A DNA stretch of 64,000 nucleotides from Kryptolebias marmoratus (lineage: Eukaryota; Chordata; Actinopteri; Cyprinodontiformes; Rivulidae). The position numbers and the translations under genes were made by a program. A model generated the notes under the pieces. It ran no database searches. It was given only the letters and a program-made list of their open reading frames with translations, and was not told the origin of the DNA. Below are positions 1 to 12,179 of the stretch, piece by piece. The stretch covers positions 20,640,056 through 20,704,055 of the forward strand of contig NC_051449.1 in assembly GCF_001649575.2 (NCBI RefSeq), in the 5' to 3' direction. Within the stretch, counting starts at the first letter, position 1. Every line of letters begins with the position of its first letter.

Positions 1-3000
1 ATATCAGGAAATTGCACAATACAACCACTTGGTCTCATCCAAACCCACAGTGTGACCCCTAGCAGTGGTTTTATCCAGCCAAGCAAACAACTTGATTTTT
101 CCCCCATAAACTCGAAACTAAACGGAAAGAACACCTTCCCCTACTTCTCCCATGTTTTTCTCAGATTTACATTATGGCAAGCTTCATTTCTGGGTTGAAG
201 TTCATTGCTTTGAAGGCTGGAGGGTCTATTTTCATTCTTGGGTCAGTATTAGAGACAGAATTTATGGCTCCTTGAAGGGATCCGGATCTTGCGGCTCCGT
301 CATTTCCAAAGAATCGTTCAGAGGACTGGCTTGTTTGAAAAGTTAGTCACATGTTACTGCAAGTGGTGCATTACGACATATGCCATAACGTATGGCCGTA
401 AGTTAACATGCACAGCCGTACCACATGACTTGTCAAGCGAGCAACACTCCGGAGTGTGTGTTCACCAATTATGACAACTGCTGCGCTCCTCCCTGTTGCT
501 TTTTCTTCGTCTCAGTGGAACTGGATTGGGTGCGTTTCTGCATCTGAGGAGGAAAACACAAGAAGGGGGTTAAAACAAGAACTGAATGGCTCTTTACCGT
601 CTGTGACTCGGCTCCCTTTGACAGAGCCGTTCAAAAGATTCAAATTGTTCATAAACGTCACGTCTCTAGTCAGTATTTGTCAGGACATTGTGACCTGAAC
701 CAAGGCCAACTTTCTTTTTTCACCATACTTCACTGGTTGTAAACATGTTTTTATGAGCTGAAGCATTCAAAACACGATCATTCATGCTGCTGAACCCTGT
801 TATTTTCCTTTATATCTGAGGCTTTTCCACGCACAGATGCAGAGTTTAAATATGGGCCAAGAAAAGCCTAAATATTTGCACTTGGTAATTAAGCTGGTAG
901 CATTTTAAAAACTGCAACCAAGAAGCTGTAATTTAATTTTTAAATTATCCGTCATGGACAACTATTAGATCTCATACATCTGAGTTACAATGTTTTTAAA
1001 AGTTCTTTTATACTAACCATTCAACAACAAACGTAATGATATAATCAGTTACATTGCCACAAAATTGATGTTATTCAGTAGCTGAACCATATCCTAAAAC
1101 CTGTGCTCACTTATTTAAGCCTGGTTATATTTTTTCTGTATATGTGTCATGTTTCTTGACCTTCTTCCAAATTGAGTTAGGTGACTGTACCAGACATTCA
1201 TATTCATTGTGAAAATAATGAGCGGAAATGAGGCAAAGATTTGATAACAGGTCAGAGTGTGTAACACAGCTCAACTATTGTCTGAAAACACAACGGAATA
1301 AAAACAAAAACAGCGCTGACAGTTTTTGTTATGAAACATGTCAGTGGGAAACTGACCCAGTTCAAAGAGCTGTGAAGATGAACTTAGTACGATTACAGAG
1401 CTCGTTTTGTTTGACAAACAGAACTAAATTTCCTGCTTTAGTCATGAGTCTGAAAATGATTCACTTTAATTTAGAGGCATAAAGTTGTTATGTTACCATA
1501 TTTCACTAAGAAATAAAGACTTCATGAAATAAACTGGAAATTTTAAACAAACATATTTTAATTTTGTTGTTTTTGTGCTTTTTCACTTTGCAGGAAAAAT
1601 TAATTCCAGGTAATTTACAGCGCAACAACGCTTAGGAGAAACTGTTTAGATTACAATTGTTTGATTTTTGACATGAACCTAAAGAAACCTTTTGATGACG
1701 AAAAAGTGGTGGGAAGGCAGGAAATCCATAACCATGAAGCTAAATAACTCAGTGCAGGGACTGTGAACCATGATGAAAAAATGTGAAGATATCGTCCACA
1801 GAAATATAACACTCTGACACAAGAAACAAACTAACAAAGAGATAAATAAGATGATAGAAAATATACTGTGTGTAATAATAATCAATGCAATGCAAGAATG
1901 AAACTAATGCTCTGTCCACATTACTCTAGATATTTATTTAAAACTATTTTCAGCTACATTTGCACATCTTGTACACACAAACTAAAAAAAGAAGATAAAA
2001 CAACAGCAAAACACTTTCCTACGTGTAGATTTGTTAACTGATATTAGAGAAAAATAAACAAGTTTAGGGAAAATCTGTGGAGGAGCGAAGAATTTTTTTT
2101 CTCTACATTTTTGTATGTTGGTAATGTGAGGGTTCTCGCCACCTGGAGGTGCGGCATGGGTACTTCAGTGTTTTTTGTTAGAATTGTGGATAAAAAACAT
2201 GAGTTAAAAAAAAACAGTTTAAAAGTATACAAAGAGTAGTGTGGAGGGGGGTCTAAGATCAGTGCGCTGTGCTATGAAGTTACTGAGGTAACTTCAGGTT
2301 CAGTGTAAGATTTTCAGTGCCCCTGGGTCTGTTACCATGGTAACAGGATATCTGTTTTACATGAACACACACTGACCCAGAATCAGAAATCCTGGGTTGA
2401 CTTACTCAGCTGATTACCAGCTTTGTAGAAACTTTAAATGGCCTCTTCATTGTTGGGGGTAGTTAGTTCATGTCATGCTGAACTTGTTTTGTAGTATTTG
2501 GCACAGATGTGTGGTGAGTATAATATTTATAACACTATTATGATACATTTACAAATTTATAATAATCCTAAAATACTTATATGAGTATTTCTAAGTATAT
2601 TTAAGTATTATGTGCCTTATGTGACAGCCTGTTACTTTTTTCTCTTTAACTCTGCCCACAAAACTCCCTCCTGCAAGTTGCCCCGACGCACTTTCCTGGA
2701 GTTGTTTCCTGGGGATTTAGAGATCGAGTAAAGACAATCCGTCATACTGTTTCAGACCCAAAGGAATGCCCTGCACCATGTGTTTGTTCATTCCTTTCTA
2801 AGGTCATAGGAGATTGACAGTGGCCATACCACACTGGTGTCATCACAGAGCCAATAGCTGAGCAATTCATTAGAGATTTTGGTGACCCCTAACAGACAGG
2901 GACCACACTGCTGCGTGTCCTGTTTTGTGCTCGTAATAACTCTCTCACCAGCTAGATCCAGTTTTTAAAATCTTTTTGCTGGTTGCGCCTTCTCAGAAAT

Positions 3001-3319
3001 TGCCTTATTTCCCTTAAGGTTTTAATACCAATGTCACTAAAGTCAATGTGTTTCACACAAGTTTTTCTATTTTGTTCCATTACTCTCCAATAAGGAGGCA
3101 GCTGAGGCCATGTTGGTATTTGATCAGTCATATCTCACATGTTTCCCTCCAGTTTCATTGAAAAACTGCCATAAAAGTTCACAAAGAAAATGATGTTTTA
3201 TTTTAACGGAAGGGACCCATACCTTTACAAAATATTTGGTGTATAAAACAGATTTACATTACGGCACAGTCCTCACTATAGCTGGATAGATCTTTTTAAA
3301 TACAGAAATTCTCTCCTGC
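1..3319. other. No gene recognised
   Basis: Short chance open frames only. No coding exon or strong repeat match was recognised in this AT-rich stretch. Confidence 0.5.
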
Positions 3320-3331
3320 TTGAACCTCAAC

Positions 3332-3402
<71 letters not shown>

Positions 3403-3508
3403 CATGAATAAAGGAAAACAAGCTAAAATTCTTTTCAAGTCTTTAGCCAAGTTAAGAATGTTCTTTCTCTGTTTCTTGATATGTAAATGTGGTTGAACCT
3501 CAACCCAT
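3320..3508. repeat. (AT)n-bearing segment flanked by 16-bp direct repeats
   Basis: The 16-mer ttgaacctcaacccat occurs at 3320-3335 and again at 3493-3508. Between them lie a run of about 30 AT units (to about 3395) and about 97 bp of other sequence. The pattern resembles a target-site duplication around a small retroposed fragment, but a local duplication would look the same. Confidence 0.6.
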
Positions 3509-5770
3509 CTTAGTGGTTCAATATTTTCGTTAGAATTGTATGGATAGAGGTTTTTCTTTGAATGGAGAGATTAAATAGGAGTTATTAAAGTAATTGGAGT
3601 AGTGCAGATGGGGCTTTAATTCTTGCTAAGGATAATAAGAACTGCAGATTTTTAGAGACATCTGTTTGAACTTTGGTACAGAGAAACATTTTTGGAACCG
3701 ATCCATGGTTTGGGGGTTGAGCTATAACTCATTCATTTTTGGCCTCTGGAGGACACTTCTTTAATACCCGACAGCACTGGCCTCTGGTCTCATTTACATG
3801 TAACTGTGCAGTTGCTGTCAACATAAAAATGATAGACAAAGCATATTTGCCCCCTTCTGTTCAAAATCAAAGCCTGCAATAATCCAATTTATGGACATTA
3901 ATTAACCCATGAATTAATTACTTTGACTTATGTCTGACTGCTTTTGCATTGCTCTTGCTCATGAAGGCAGCAGTGCAGCAGATTGCTGCTTTTAGTCGAT
4001 TTCTTCTCATGAGATATATTTACTAAAAGCCATTGGGAGACGTCACTCTGAATGCGTGTTGCAGCACAGTTTCAGGCACACATCTCCTTTAGCGTGGACT
4101 TTTATAATTAGACAAATGCACAAAATTACTTGCTCTGACAAAATTCCCAAAATCTCTTGAGGAGCTTGAGCCACAATGTCGTGCTGGAAAGACCTGCTTC
4201 CTGTCATCCACCAGGACGTTACTTCGCAGCTTCTGCAGGTGATCCCATCACCCACATAACATCAGCCTCTCCTCACCACAGCAGCTGTTTTCAGCATGAG
4301 CTGACAAGTGTTACCCTAGAATGATAGAACAATGTTTACAAAAAAAAAAGTCTCATGTGATTTTGTTAATTTAAAAATTTAATTTATGTCGTAATGTTAA
4401 TTGTCTTTACACACACAGGGTTAAACAGCTTCCTGTCCCACTGTTATAGATTTTGTCACAGTCAGAGTCTTGTTTCTGGAAAGGTCTTTTAAATGCGGGA
4501 AGTACACGGCAACATGAAATTCCCAGATGGTAGTCAATTTCCCAGCCGACTTGACCCCAGCCCTTTTTCTGGAAGACCTCCAACTAGCCGTTTCCTTTTT
4601 TTTTTTTCTAAATTCAACCACTCCTCCTCATCCTCTTTAACCCACATTGAACCTCAGACATTTTGACTTTGTGTTTTGAGCTTGGAGGCAGCACATCGAA
4701 TCGCCTCTTGCTTTTCCAACCTGTTCTTGCTGTTTTGCTGTGTGCAGACTGCAGATACGGTTTGAGCGGCACCATCTGCTGCGAACAGAGCGGCCATGAT
4801 CTGCATATTTACTCAGCTATCTATCCCACAGAGCAGGTGGAGGCTTACCTGATGCATCCCAAGTAAGATGGCCACTGGCTGCCGCGGATGCACATGATCT
4901 TATCTGCAGATTATCAGATGTCAACCTGCCATAGAACATCTGGAGATTCAGCAGGAAGGATGACAAATCAATGTTAACTAGGCTCAGGTTCAGGGGAATA
5001 TCAGTGACTGCACGGGGCTTCTGGACAGACCCATCTGTCTTGTTAGTTCTCTGTATCTGCCAGCTACTAAAACTGAATGCATTTTTAATTTTGACACACT
5101 GGCTTCTATTAATACATGCATGGGTTGTTTTTCACTCATCTGGTAGCAAGCTGCAACTGCTTGTTTGTAATCTGGAGAAAGTATCACTGTGTGTTGACAG
5201 ACTAATCATCAAATCCATAAGTTTATCACAATTAGCCCATAACGGTATCATCATTTGTATTAACACGCAGGACCCTTTTTTTCTGTGAACACGTTAGCCA
5301 ACTCATGCGAAGCTTCTCTTTCTTCTTGGAAAAATTACACAGAGTGGGCAAAACAAAAAAGGAGCTCAGTTTTCTGAAGAATCCTCTGCAGGAGACTAAT
5401 AAGTTTGCCCTCTCTGGCTCTGCAACAAACGCCGAAGATAACAGAGTACCAGCAGGACGTTGGTAGACACGTGGTTAATTGGGTACATTGTCTGAAATTC
5501 AGCAGCAGGAGGCATAAATCTTTTTTTAAAGGAAATGATCAGGAACACAAAACCATAATGCGCCTTTTCTTATTTAGAAATATGGCAGCATTGTACAAGG
5601 ATGGGTGACTGAGGACAGAAGGTTAACGAGGTGCCAGAAAATCAGACAGAATGTCACATTAGTGCCAGGGGACACTGTTGTTTTTTCCATGTTTATTGTA
5701 TAATTTGACACTTTTACAAATTTGTCAGGATGTTCTAAGATAAGAATGTACAAGCCTTGAAGGGATAGTT
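3509..5770. other. No gene recognised
   Basis: Non-coding by inspection. Short open frames lack recognisable domains. Homopolymer runs near 4,340 and 4,600 are the only simple repeats. Confidence 0.5.
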
Positions 5771-5826
5771 CAGATCTGCTGGAGTGAGGTTCTGTGGAAA
5801 AGGTTATGGACTGTTAACACTGATAT
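5771..5826 (-). repeat. End fragment of the inverted-arm repeat family
   Basis: Contains gaggttctgtggaaaaggtt, the terminal segment shared with copies at 7.4, 8.7, 12.1 and 53.3/53.9 kb. It abuts the Tc1 remnant that follows. Confidence 0.55.
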
Positions 5827-5837
5827 AAAAACATTTC

Positions 5838-6430
5838 CCCAGCATGTTGCTGCCACCACCATGCTTCACTGTTCCCAGCATGATGAGGGGTGTTAGATTT
5901 GGACTGGACATGATTTTCTTTAATGTTTAAAAAGTTCAGTTTTAGTCTCATCCATCAACATATATTATAACTAGAGACAGAACTGGAAGCTGAAAGTCGA
6001 AGCCACAAAGGACCAGTGCCCCTAGTGGCTGACTGCAGTACAAGTTTTACTTTTTAAATGAATGGGGCATTTCCTTAAAAAATAAAAATACACTTCAGAT
6101 ATTTGTTTTTCCAGGTCTTGATTTTTGCTACATAAGATTTTCCCTTGCTGCTATATGTTTAAATATGTTTGTTTTTTTAATGTCTAGCTTCAATTTATTA
6201 TTTGAGTTGAAAGGAGGTGTACGTGAGAACTTCGTGTCGAGCCCTATAATCCAAGTGCACAGACTAACTCCAAAAATACAACAAGGCAGCTGCCAAATTG
6301 CAGACATTTTGGCTTTATTTTGGACATCAGAAGTTACAGGAGTCACTTCATCCATCTTTGTTAATGTAGATGGTCTCATCTGACCACAACACGTGCTTCA
6401 AAAAGAAAAATTCTAGAAGATTTTTTGCCT
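5838..6430 (-). mobile_element. Tc1/mariner-type transposon remnant, antisense, split by a MITE
   Basis: The minus strand of 5838-5952 and 6381-6415 matches the Tc1-like segment that reads ...TCAGATGAGACTAAAATTGAAC... and the cacagtgaagcatggtggtg block, here as gctgccaccaccatgcttca on the plus strand. The same segment is present in sense orientation at 17.8-17.9 kb. The two halves are separated by a 420-bp insertion; removing it and one 8-bp duplicate restores a continuous Tc1 match. Only a short transposase portion remains and it has no open frame. Confidence 0.7.
5953..6372. mobile_element. 420-bp hAT-type non-autonomous element (MITE)
   Basis: The element begins catcaacata and ends tgttaatgtagatg, so its termini form an inverted repeat (8 of 10 outer positions pair). 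It is flanked by perfect 8-bp duplications, gtctcatc at 5945-5952 and 6373-6380, which is the hAT signature. It encodes no transposase. It interrupts a Tc1 copy, so the empty site can be inferred exactly. Confidence 0.75.
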
Positions 6431-6469
6431 TTTTTCTGTTTTTGTTAACAGTTCTAACTTTAAATGACA

Positions 6470-6660
6470 GATTTTTAAATGACTTTTATGGTGCTTTTGA
6501 ACAATTAATATCTTACCTGTCAACAGTGTTTTTTTGAAGAACCTCAGTTTGGAGAAATAGTTTAATTCTGACCGAACTCATGAGCTAACAGCTAGTCCAA
6601 GCAGAGCGACATGCTAAAAAAACCTAAAACAACGAAGGCTGTTTTTTTCCTAAAACAACT
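6470..6660 (-). repeat. Inverted-arm repeat, left-arm copy
   Basis: Matches the arm consensus seen elsewhere: gaacaattaatatcttacctg, then a GAA(C)ACCTCAGTTTGGAGAAATAGTTTAATTCTGAC-like core, then gagctaacagctagtc. No partner arm was found nearby, so this is probably a truncated copy. Confidence 0.6.
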
Positions 6661-6679
6661 CCATGCACCAAAAAATTCA

Positions 6680-7430
6680 TAACAATTCATTCAACCCCTT
6701 GTTTATTAATTGCTTCATTGCCAGCAGTTTACTTTGGTTCACATTTGGCCTCAGACTAGCTGTTAACTTGTTATTCTTGTGACTTAAACTATTCTTCAAT
6801 TGCTTCAAAACTGAATCTATTCGAAATATTACAATGTAAAGTAAAAGAAATTTTTGTGAGAAATTCTTTGAGAAAAAAATAATCTACTTTAATTACAGTG
6901 TTTAGGCAACACATTTTAAGATGTTTGCAAGTCCTGTTTGTGGACTATTGAAACAACCAATATTATTTTTGATTTCAATAGAGGTTTTCCGTTACAACAG
7001 CAGGAAAACGTTTGCCTGGTTTTAAGCCCTGTGGTACAATTGGGCTGATGAACATTGTGGGACAGGCCTGTTGAAAGTATCTTGGCAAGCACATCAGTGA
7101 GTCGTGTCTGCTCGGCAACACATGAGTGTGGAAACTCCCATTAAGCTCTTTCTCAGAACTAAACTGTGAATGTGCATCATTAGAGAAAGTCTATTTTAAA
7201 ACTACTTCAGGAGCTCTAAGAGGCCAAACTCATGTACAGCTAAATGCTAACAACAATGCTGGGGTGCTAATGTTTACCTAAAATAAATGTCAACTATGTT
7301 CATTGTCTTCATTTGGTGAAATTCTGCAATCAAATTCAGGCCAGAGACTCATCTGTAAGCTACTATGACTTAAGCTGAAAAAATTAAAATGATGCATAAA
7401 TTTTATTGGTATTTCTTTTTTAACCCCAAC
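6680..7430. other. No gene recognised
   Basis: AT-rich non-coding sequence with no recognisable family. Confidence 0.45.
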
Positions 7431-7435
7431 ACATT

Positions 7436-8715
7436 TCAGCCGTTTGATACAGGGTTCTGTGTTAAGGTGATGAACAATTAACATCTTACTTGTTGTGGAT
7501 AGCTCTTTGAACAACCTCAGCTTGGAGGAATAGTTTCATTTTGGGCAGACTGATGAGCTAATTTAAACATAGCCATGACCAAAGCTGATTGCTGCCATTT
7601 TAAAATCACCTCAAAATTCCAATATGTTTTAGAGGTTCATGCAAATACTATTTTATAAACTTTTGAATTGCTACCAATTTTGCATGATATGATTATTTCA
7701 GTGGAAATAATATGATATTCCAGCATGAAGTGTTACAGATGCTGCTGCTGTTTTCGTTGCAAATAACCATAGAATTTTCTTTTAGTAAATAATCATGGAC
7801 TGAAAAAATGACAGTGATGTAAAAGTTTGGAACAACTTCAATAAATAGGACTGATGAGCTAAAGGCTAGTCTGAACGCAACAAAGACCAAAGTGGAGTGG
7901 TGGTGACTTTGAAGAACTCACATCTTACAAATTAGAAAATACAAATTGGTTCATGTGAACAATATTTCATAAACCATTACAGTGTTGTCAGTTTCTCATT
8001 ACACAGAAATTTACAAATAGGTTTTTGGTTATTTGAAAATCCAAAGCAGCAGCAACGAGATGTAACATTTCTGCTGCAGCCTGGATCAGTTCAGAAATAA
8101 CCACGTAATGTGAAACTGTCAGCAACTTGAAAGTTTAAATAGCAACAACTGCATGAACTGCTGAAGTTCTTTTAAGACGATCAAATATGCTTTAGAAGTG
8201 TCCACTCTCACTGGCTCTTATTTGCTTATCAGTGTGGTCCAATTGGACCCACTTGTGAAGCTAATTTTGCTGTCTTCCAACAGCTCAAATTTTCAACAAA
8301 TTATATCTTTACACAAACAACAGCTTCACGTGACACAACAGAAAGATACAGGATACAAGATACTTGCAGTAATTTACCCTAGGCTGCACTAGAACAGCTA
8401 CAGCCGGCTGCTGCTGCTGCTATTTGCACTTGCAAATAATCACAGAATCCCATGGTAATACATTTTTACTGAAAAAATTACGAATTACGAATGATGAAAT
8501 GAAAAAAGAAATTTCATGAACTGCTATAAAAATTTTGAGATTAGAGCCATTTTAAGACAGCAGCTATGCATTTTGTTCTTAGTCTCACTTGACTCTTCAT
8601 TGGCTCGTCATTCCTGTCAGAATTAAACTATTTTTCAAAACTGAGGTCATTCAAAGAGCTATCTACAACAGGCTAGATATTTGTGCATGACTTTAACACA
8701 GAACTGTAATGTTTG
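7436..8715. mobile_element. Inverted-arm (foldback-like) element, possibly compound
   Basis: The left arm near 7445-7600 (ggttctgtgttaaggtgatg...) is the reverse complement of the right arm near 8540-8705 (...catgactttaacacagaact). Extra internal arm pieces at about 7715-7800 and 7845-7890 suggest two copies inserted together or an internal rearrangement. There is no coding capacity. It belongs to the same family as 39.5-40.5 and 53.3-53.9 kb. Confidence 0.6.
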
Positions 8716-8719
8716 GCAA

Positions 8720-10243
8720 TTGGTAAGGATCCAAGGGCACATGCAGTAGGAGGCAGTTGAATAAATGAAACAAAACCAGAGGTCCAAGTGTAACAACAAT
8801 AAAACAAACAAGCAAACAAGAAAGAAGGACTGAACAGGAGACATGCGTGCAAGGATCTGATAATAACTGAGCAAAACCAAGAAGCTTAGATACACTAAAA
8901 TGTGTGATTAGATAGTGAGAACAAGTGGGCAGATAGTTGATGAGCAACAGGTGAAAGAGGAGCTGAGGAAACACCCTAACTGGGGATATATAATCTCAAA
9001 AGCCCAGGTTATTGGTATTTAATAAACAGAAAACACTGGCAGAAATCACAAAAACATAATGACAAACAAGGAAATAGGAAAATCTAACAGGAAAAAATTA
9101 ATTACCAAAACAAAAACATCAAGAAACCTCCAAAATTGTGACACAGAACTCCACTTGAAAATGGACAAAAAACTAGTAGAGCTCTTTGCTCTGCCTGTAG
9201 CCTGTTTATACCCTGGCTTTGTACAGAGTTTAGTAAACTCAATAAACATCAGATAAAATCATTTTGGAAAAAAAACTTGAGCTGCAAAAATCAACCCTTC
9301 TCATGTAGTTTATAAAATATGTAAACAGAATGTTCTGCCCTTAAAAACTGATGCTTGGTCAAGAATTTATAAGAATTTATTCGTCTACAAATTAACTTGA
9401 GTGTCAAAAAGATCCAAATGTGCTCCAAGTACTAACACTACGCTACTTGAAGGCTTCCTTTGCCTTAAAATGACTTGTTTGGTCTTGTTAGACCCTTTTG
9501 TGGCATTTAGCTTAAAAAAAAACTTTACAGCTGTGTTCAGATATTTTCTTTTCAGCAAATTCATTTGGAATCAGAATCCATATTAAACATCTGCACCCAT
9601 GGTGTCCTCAGACCCACATTACTCTGCAAAAGTGGAAAAATATTAGATCCAATCAATGTGTTCATTTTTATACTATGGAAACGCAAGGCTTTTGCGTGCA
9701 ATCCTGGTGAGATTTTGCACTTTATCCGAGTTTCTCGTGGAATCCCTGCATACTCTGCACAGATAAAACAAACTGGGATTGGTTGTTTGGCAATTCATGC
9801 ACACTGGAAGATCTTAGCCAGGCTGCTTGTAGCAGCTAATTTGGTGCCTATGGGAGTCCAGAAGAGGCTTGGAGAGAATTAATGTGCATAATGATCGTTT
9901 CCTTTGCTGCAACACAAAGCCAAGCAATGCATGCTGCTGGTAGGAAAGAAAAACTCAAAGGACATAAATCAGTGTAGAGCTTTCTCATTGTTATGCAACA
10001 CAGATTCAGACAACAAAAACTTTGCTTCTAACTGAAGTTACAGCTACCCTGGTGTTATTGAAAGTTCTTTAAATAATTTATATTTTTAATTAAATAAAAT
10101 ATTTAAGATGTTTAATAATGAAAAAGTTAAAAATATGAATTTTTGTCTAAGTGCTTTTTTGAGTTTATGACACATAAATGCCATGAAGTGTTGCTTCGAA
10201 AATACAAAGAGAGAGAATGAAATTAAAATAATAAATCAAATGC
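8720..10243. other. No gene recognised; one short repeat end
   Basis: Mostly unremarkable AT-rich DNA. At about 9,140-9,172 there is the outer end of the inverted-arm family (acacagaactccacttgaaa). Open frames here are short and unlike known proteins. Confidence 0.45.
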
Positions 10244-10256
10244 ATGTTTCTCAGAG

Positions 10257-10613
10257 CGGCATGGAGGAGCAGTGATTAGCACCGTTGCCTTACATCAAAA
10301 AGGTCGCAGGTTTGCCTCTCTGCCTATCTGTGTGGAGTTTACATGTTCTCCCCGTGCACGCACAGGTTTACTCCGGGTACTCGTTTCCTCCCACAGACCA
10401 AAAACATGCATGTTAGATTCACTGGTAACTCTTAAATTGTCCCTAGGTGTGAGTGAGAGTGTGAATGGTTGTTTGTATTGTTTGTCTCTATGTGTCCCTG
10501 TGATGGACTGGAGACCTGTCTAAGGTGTCCCCCGCCTCTCATACAGTGACTGCTGGAGATAGGCACCAGCTCCTCTCAACCCAGAAAGGAGAAAGCAAAA
10601 CAGTAATGAATGG
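10257..10613 (+). repeat. Teleost tRNA-derived-SINE-like repeat, near full length
   Basis: The 5' part, around gcagtgattagcaccgttgc, resembles the tRNA-like head of a very common fish repeat. The body includes gtgtggagtttacatgttct and cctcccacagaccaaaaaca, and the 3' part includes gtgtcccccgcctctc and ataggcaccagctcc. Imperfect 13-bp direct repeats (11 of 13 identical, starting atgtttct) lie at 10244-10256 and 10614-10626 and look like a target-site duplication. Non-coding. Confidence 0.75.
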
Positions 10614-11098
10614 ATGTTTCTGAAAGACTGGACACTGGAAAGTGTTAACACTTAAAACTGTGAACAGAAGGTGAACATTTACTGCAGAACATTGGAGGTA
10701 TTAAAGGGAGATTTTAGGCATTCTGAAGCCAGATTCTGTGTAAAAGTTACCAAGTAACCAAGCAATATCTTACAGAGACACATGAATGGGATGGCTGATC
10801 TAGACATACAAACAGCTCCTTCTGCATTGAAAGCCAGTGTTTGGAAGTGTTTTGGCTTCTATAAAGGGCTTTGGCTTATAAAGGGAGAAGTGAGATCGAC
10901 AAGAGCCCCTGATAATGAAGGTTTTGTACATGTTTCCATCCAGAGGAGGAAGAGGCAACAGCTTGTGGTAGCAACTGGCAGCCTCTGCTAATCAGGGGAG
11001 TATTAGTCCAGTGATGTCAAAGTTTCCACCAAACCTACAAAAAGAGGAGTGAAATACACAGTCCAGTACAACTTTTATTATGAATGGTTTGGGTCTGC

Positions 11099-11222
11099 TG
11101 CGATGGACTTGCGACCTGTCCAGGGTGTCCCCCGCCTCTCGCACAGTGACTGCTGGGGATAGGCACCAGCTCCCCGCGACCCGGAATGGAGAAGCGGGTA
11201 AAGAAAATGGATGGATGGATGG
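11099..11222 (+). repeat. 5'-truncated copy of the same SINE-like repeat with (ATGG)n tail
   Basis: Contains only the 3' part (tgcgatggacttgcgacctg..., gtgtcccccgcctctc..., ataggcaccagctcc...) and ends in atggatggatggatgg. Perfect 15-bp direct repeats, atggtttgggtctgc, occur at 11084-11098 and 11223-11237; the ATGG start overlaps the tail, so the certain part is tttgggtctgc. 5' truncation, a simple tail and a long duplication are hallmarks of LINE-driven retroposition. Confidence 0.85.
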
Positions 11223-11289
11223 ATGGTTTGGGTCTGCATTCAGTGGTTGGAAACCAGGGGTTGTGACCTATGCGTTGCACTTTGAGGCC

Positions 11290-11470
11290 ATCTTAGAGCG
11301 TAACCATCCTATGTAGAAGATATTACCACACATCCCTACTCTCAACAGGACCAAAAACAAAGTGGTCAAAACACAGAAAGCAGATATAATAACATGTGAT
11401 GCATGGACATCCATTGTCACAGAATCTTATGTCCCTGTACTTAGCATTTTGACTCATTTCTGCTCAGCTT
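11290..11470 (+). pseudogene. hAT (ZBED-type) transposase fragment
   Basis: Translation around 11,371-11,460 gives ADIITCDAWTSIVTESYVPV, close to the T-D-x-W-T-S...ESY-V-x-V block of hAT/ZBED transposases. The match is short; upstream sequence (tgcactttgaggccatctta...) may belong to it but has stops. It is sandwiched between a SINE copy and a LINE tail, and appears dead. Confidence 0.5.
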
Positions 11471-11499
11471 CCTTTGCAGGGAAGCCAAACTCAGGTTTA

Positions 11500-11800
11500 G
11501 AGATAATCCGGGGAAATTTGGATTGGAGCAGCTGGTCCTTTGCATCAAAAGAAGCCAGTTGAGGTGGTTCAGTCATGTGACTAGAATGCCTCCCTTCAAA
11601 GGTTTTCCAGGTACATCACACTGGGAGGAGAACAGATCCAAAACTCACTGGAGGGATTATAAATCCTCTCTGACTTGGAAAAGTCTTGGGATCCCCCAGG
11701 AGCAGCTGGAGAGTGTTGCTGGGGAGAGGGAGATCTGGGTTTCCCTCTTAGACCTGTGGCCCCTACGACCTGACTATGAATAAGTAGCAGAAGATGGATA
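11500..11800 (+). pseudogene. Non-LTR retrotransposon (LINE) C-terminal fragment
   Basis: Reads IKRSQLRWFSHVTRMPPF, then HWRDYKSSLTWKSLGIPQEQ and AGEREIWVSLLDLWPLRPDY before the stop near 11,781. This is the end of ORF2 in a widespread fish LINE family (RSQLRWFGH...RMP, WRDY...LAWERLGIP, AGERE-W-SLL). The 3' tail (agaagatggatagaag) also fits. It is 5'-truncated. The segment at 57.5-58.26 kb comes from the RT region of what looks like the same family. Confidence 0.85.
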
Positions 11801-11804
11801 GAAG

Positions 11805-12115
11805 AATACTCCTACTGATACTGCCTGTACTATTTGCATTTGCAGATTACAAAAGAACTCTGTAATAAATTAAGTAAAGATCTTGAAAATAGCGTTTGCA
11901 TAAACTGTTGCAAAGTTTTTGTGGTTGGAGTTGTTTGAAGACAGCAACAATCTACTCTGGTCTTGCCTGCATTTGGACTATCTGTTAGCTCAAAATTAAT
12001 CAACTCTTTCCAACAGAGATCATTCAAAGAGCTATCTTCATCATGTAAGATGAGTTGTTCGTAACTTTTACACAGAAACTCACTTCAAAATGGCTAAAAT
12101 ATTCCTAAAGTGTAA
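11805..12115 (+). repeat. Inverted-arm repeat, right-arm copy
   Basis: Carries the arm sequence from tactatttgcatttgcagat through gagatcattcaaagagctatc to the terminal cgtaacttttacacagaaac and cacttcaaaatggc. It directly follows the LINE tail. No left arm is adjacent. Confidence 0.6.
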
Positions 12116-12179
12116 TAATTGATCTTTAAAATGTTCTGCTGTGATCAATGGCAGAAAAGTAAGAAAAAACGTAAAATTT

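Noticed and set aside
3334..3395. Regularly spaced repeats resembling an array
   Set aside because: It is a pure AT dinucleotide microsatellite, not a CRISPR array; no repeat-spacer structure occurs anywhere in the window.
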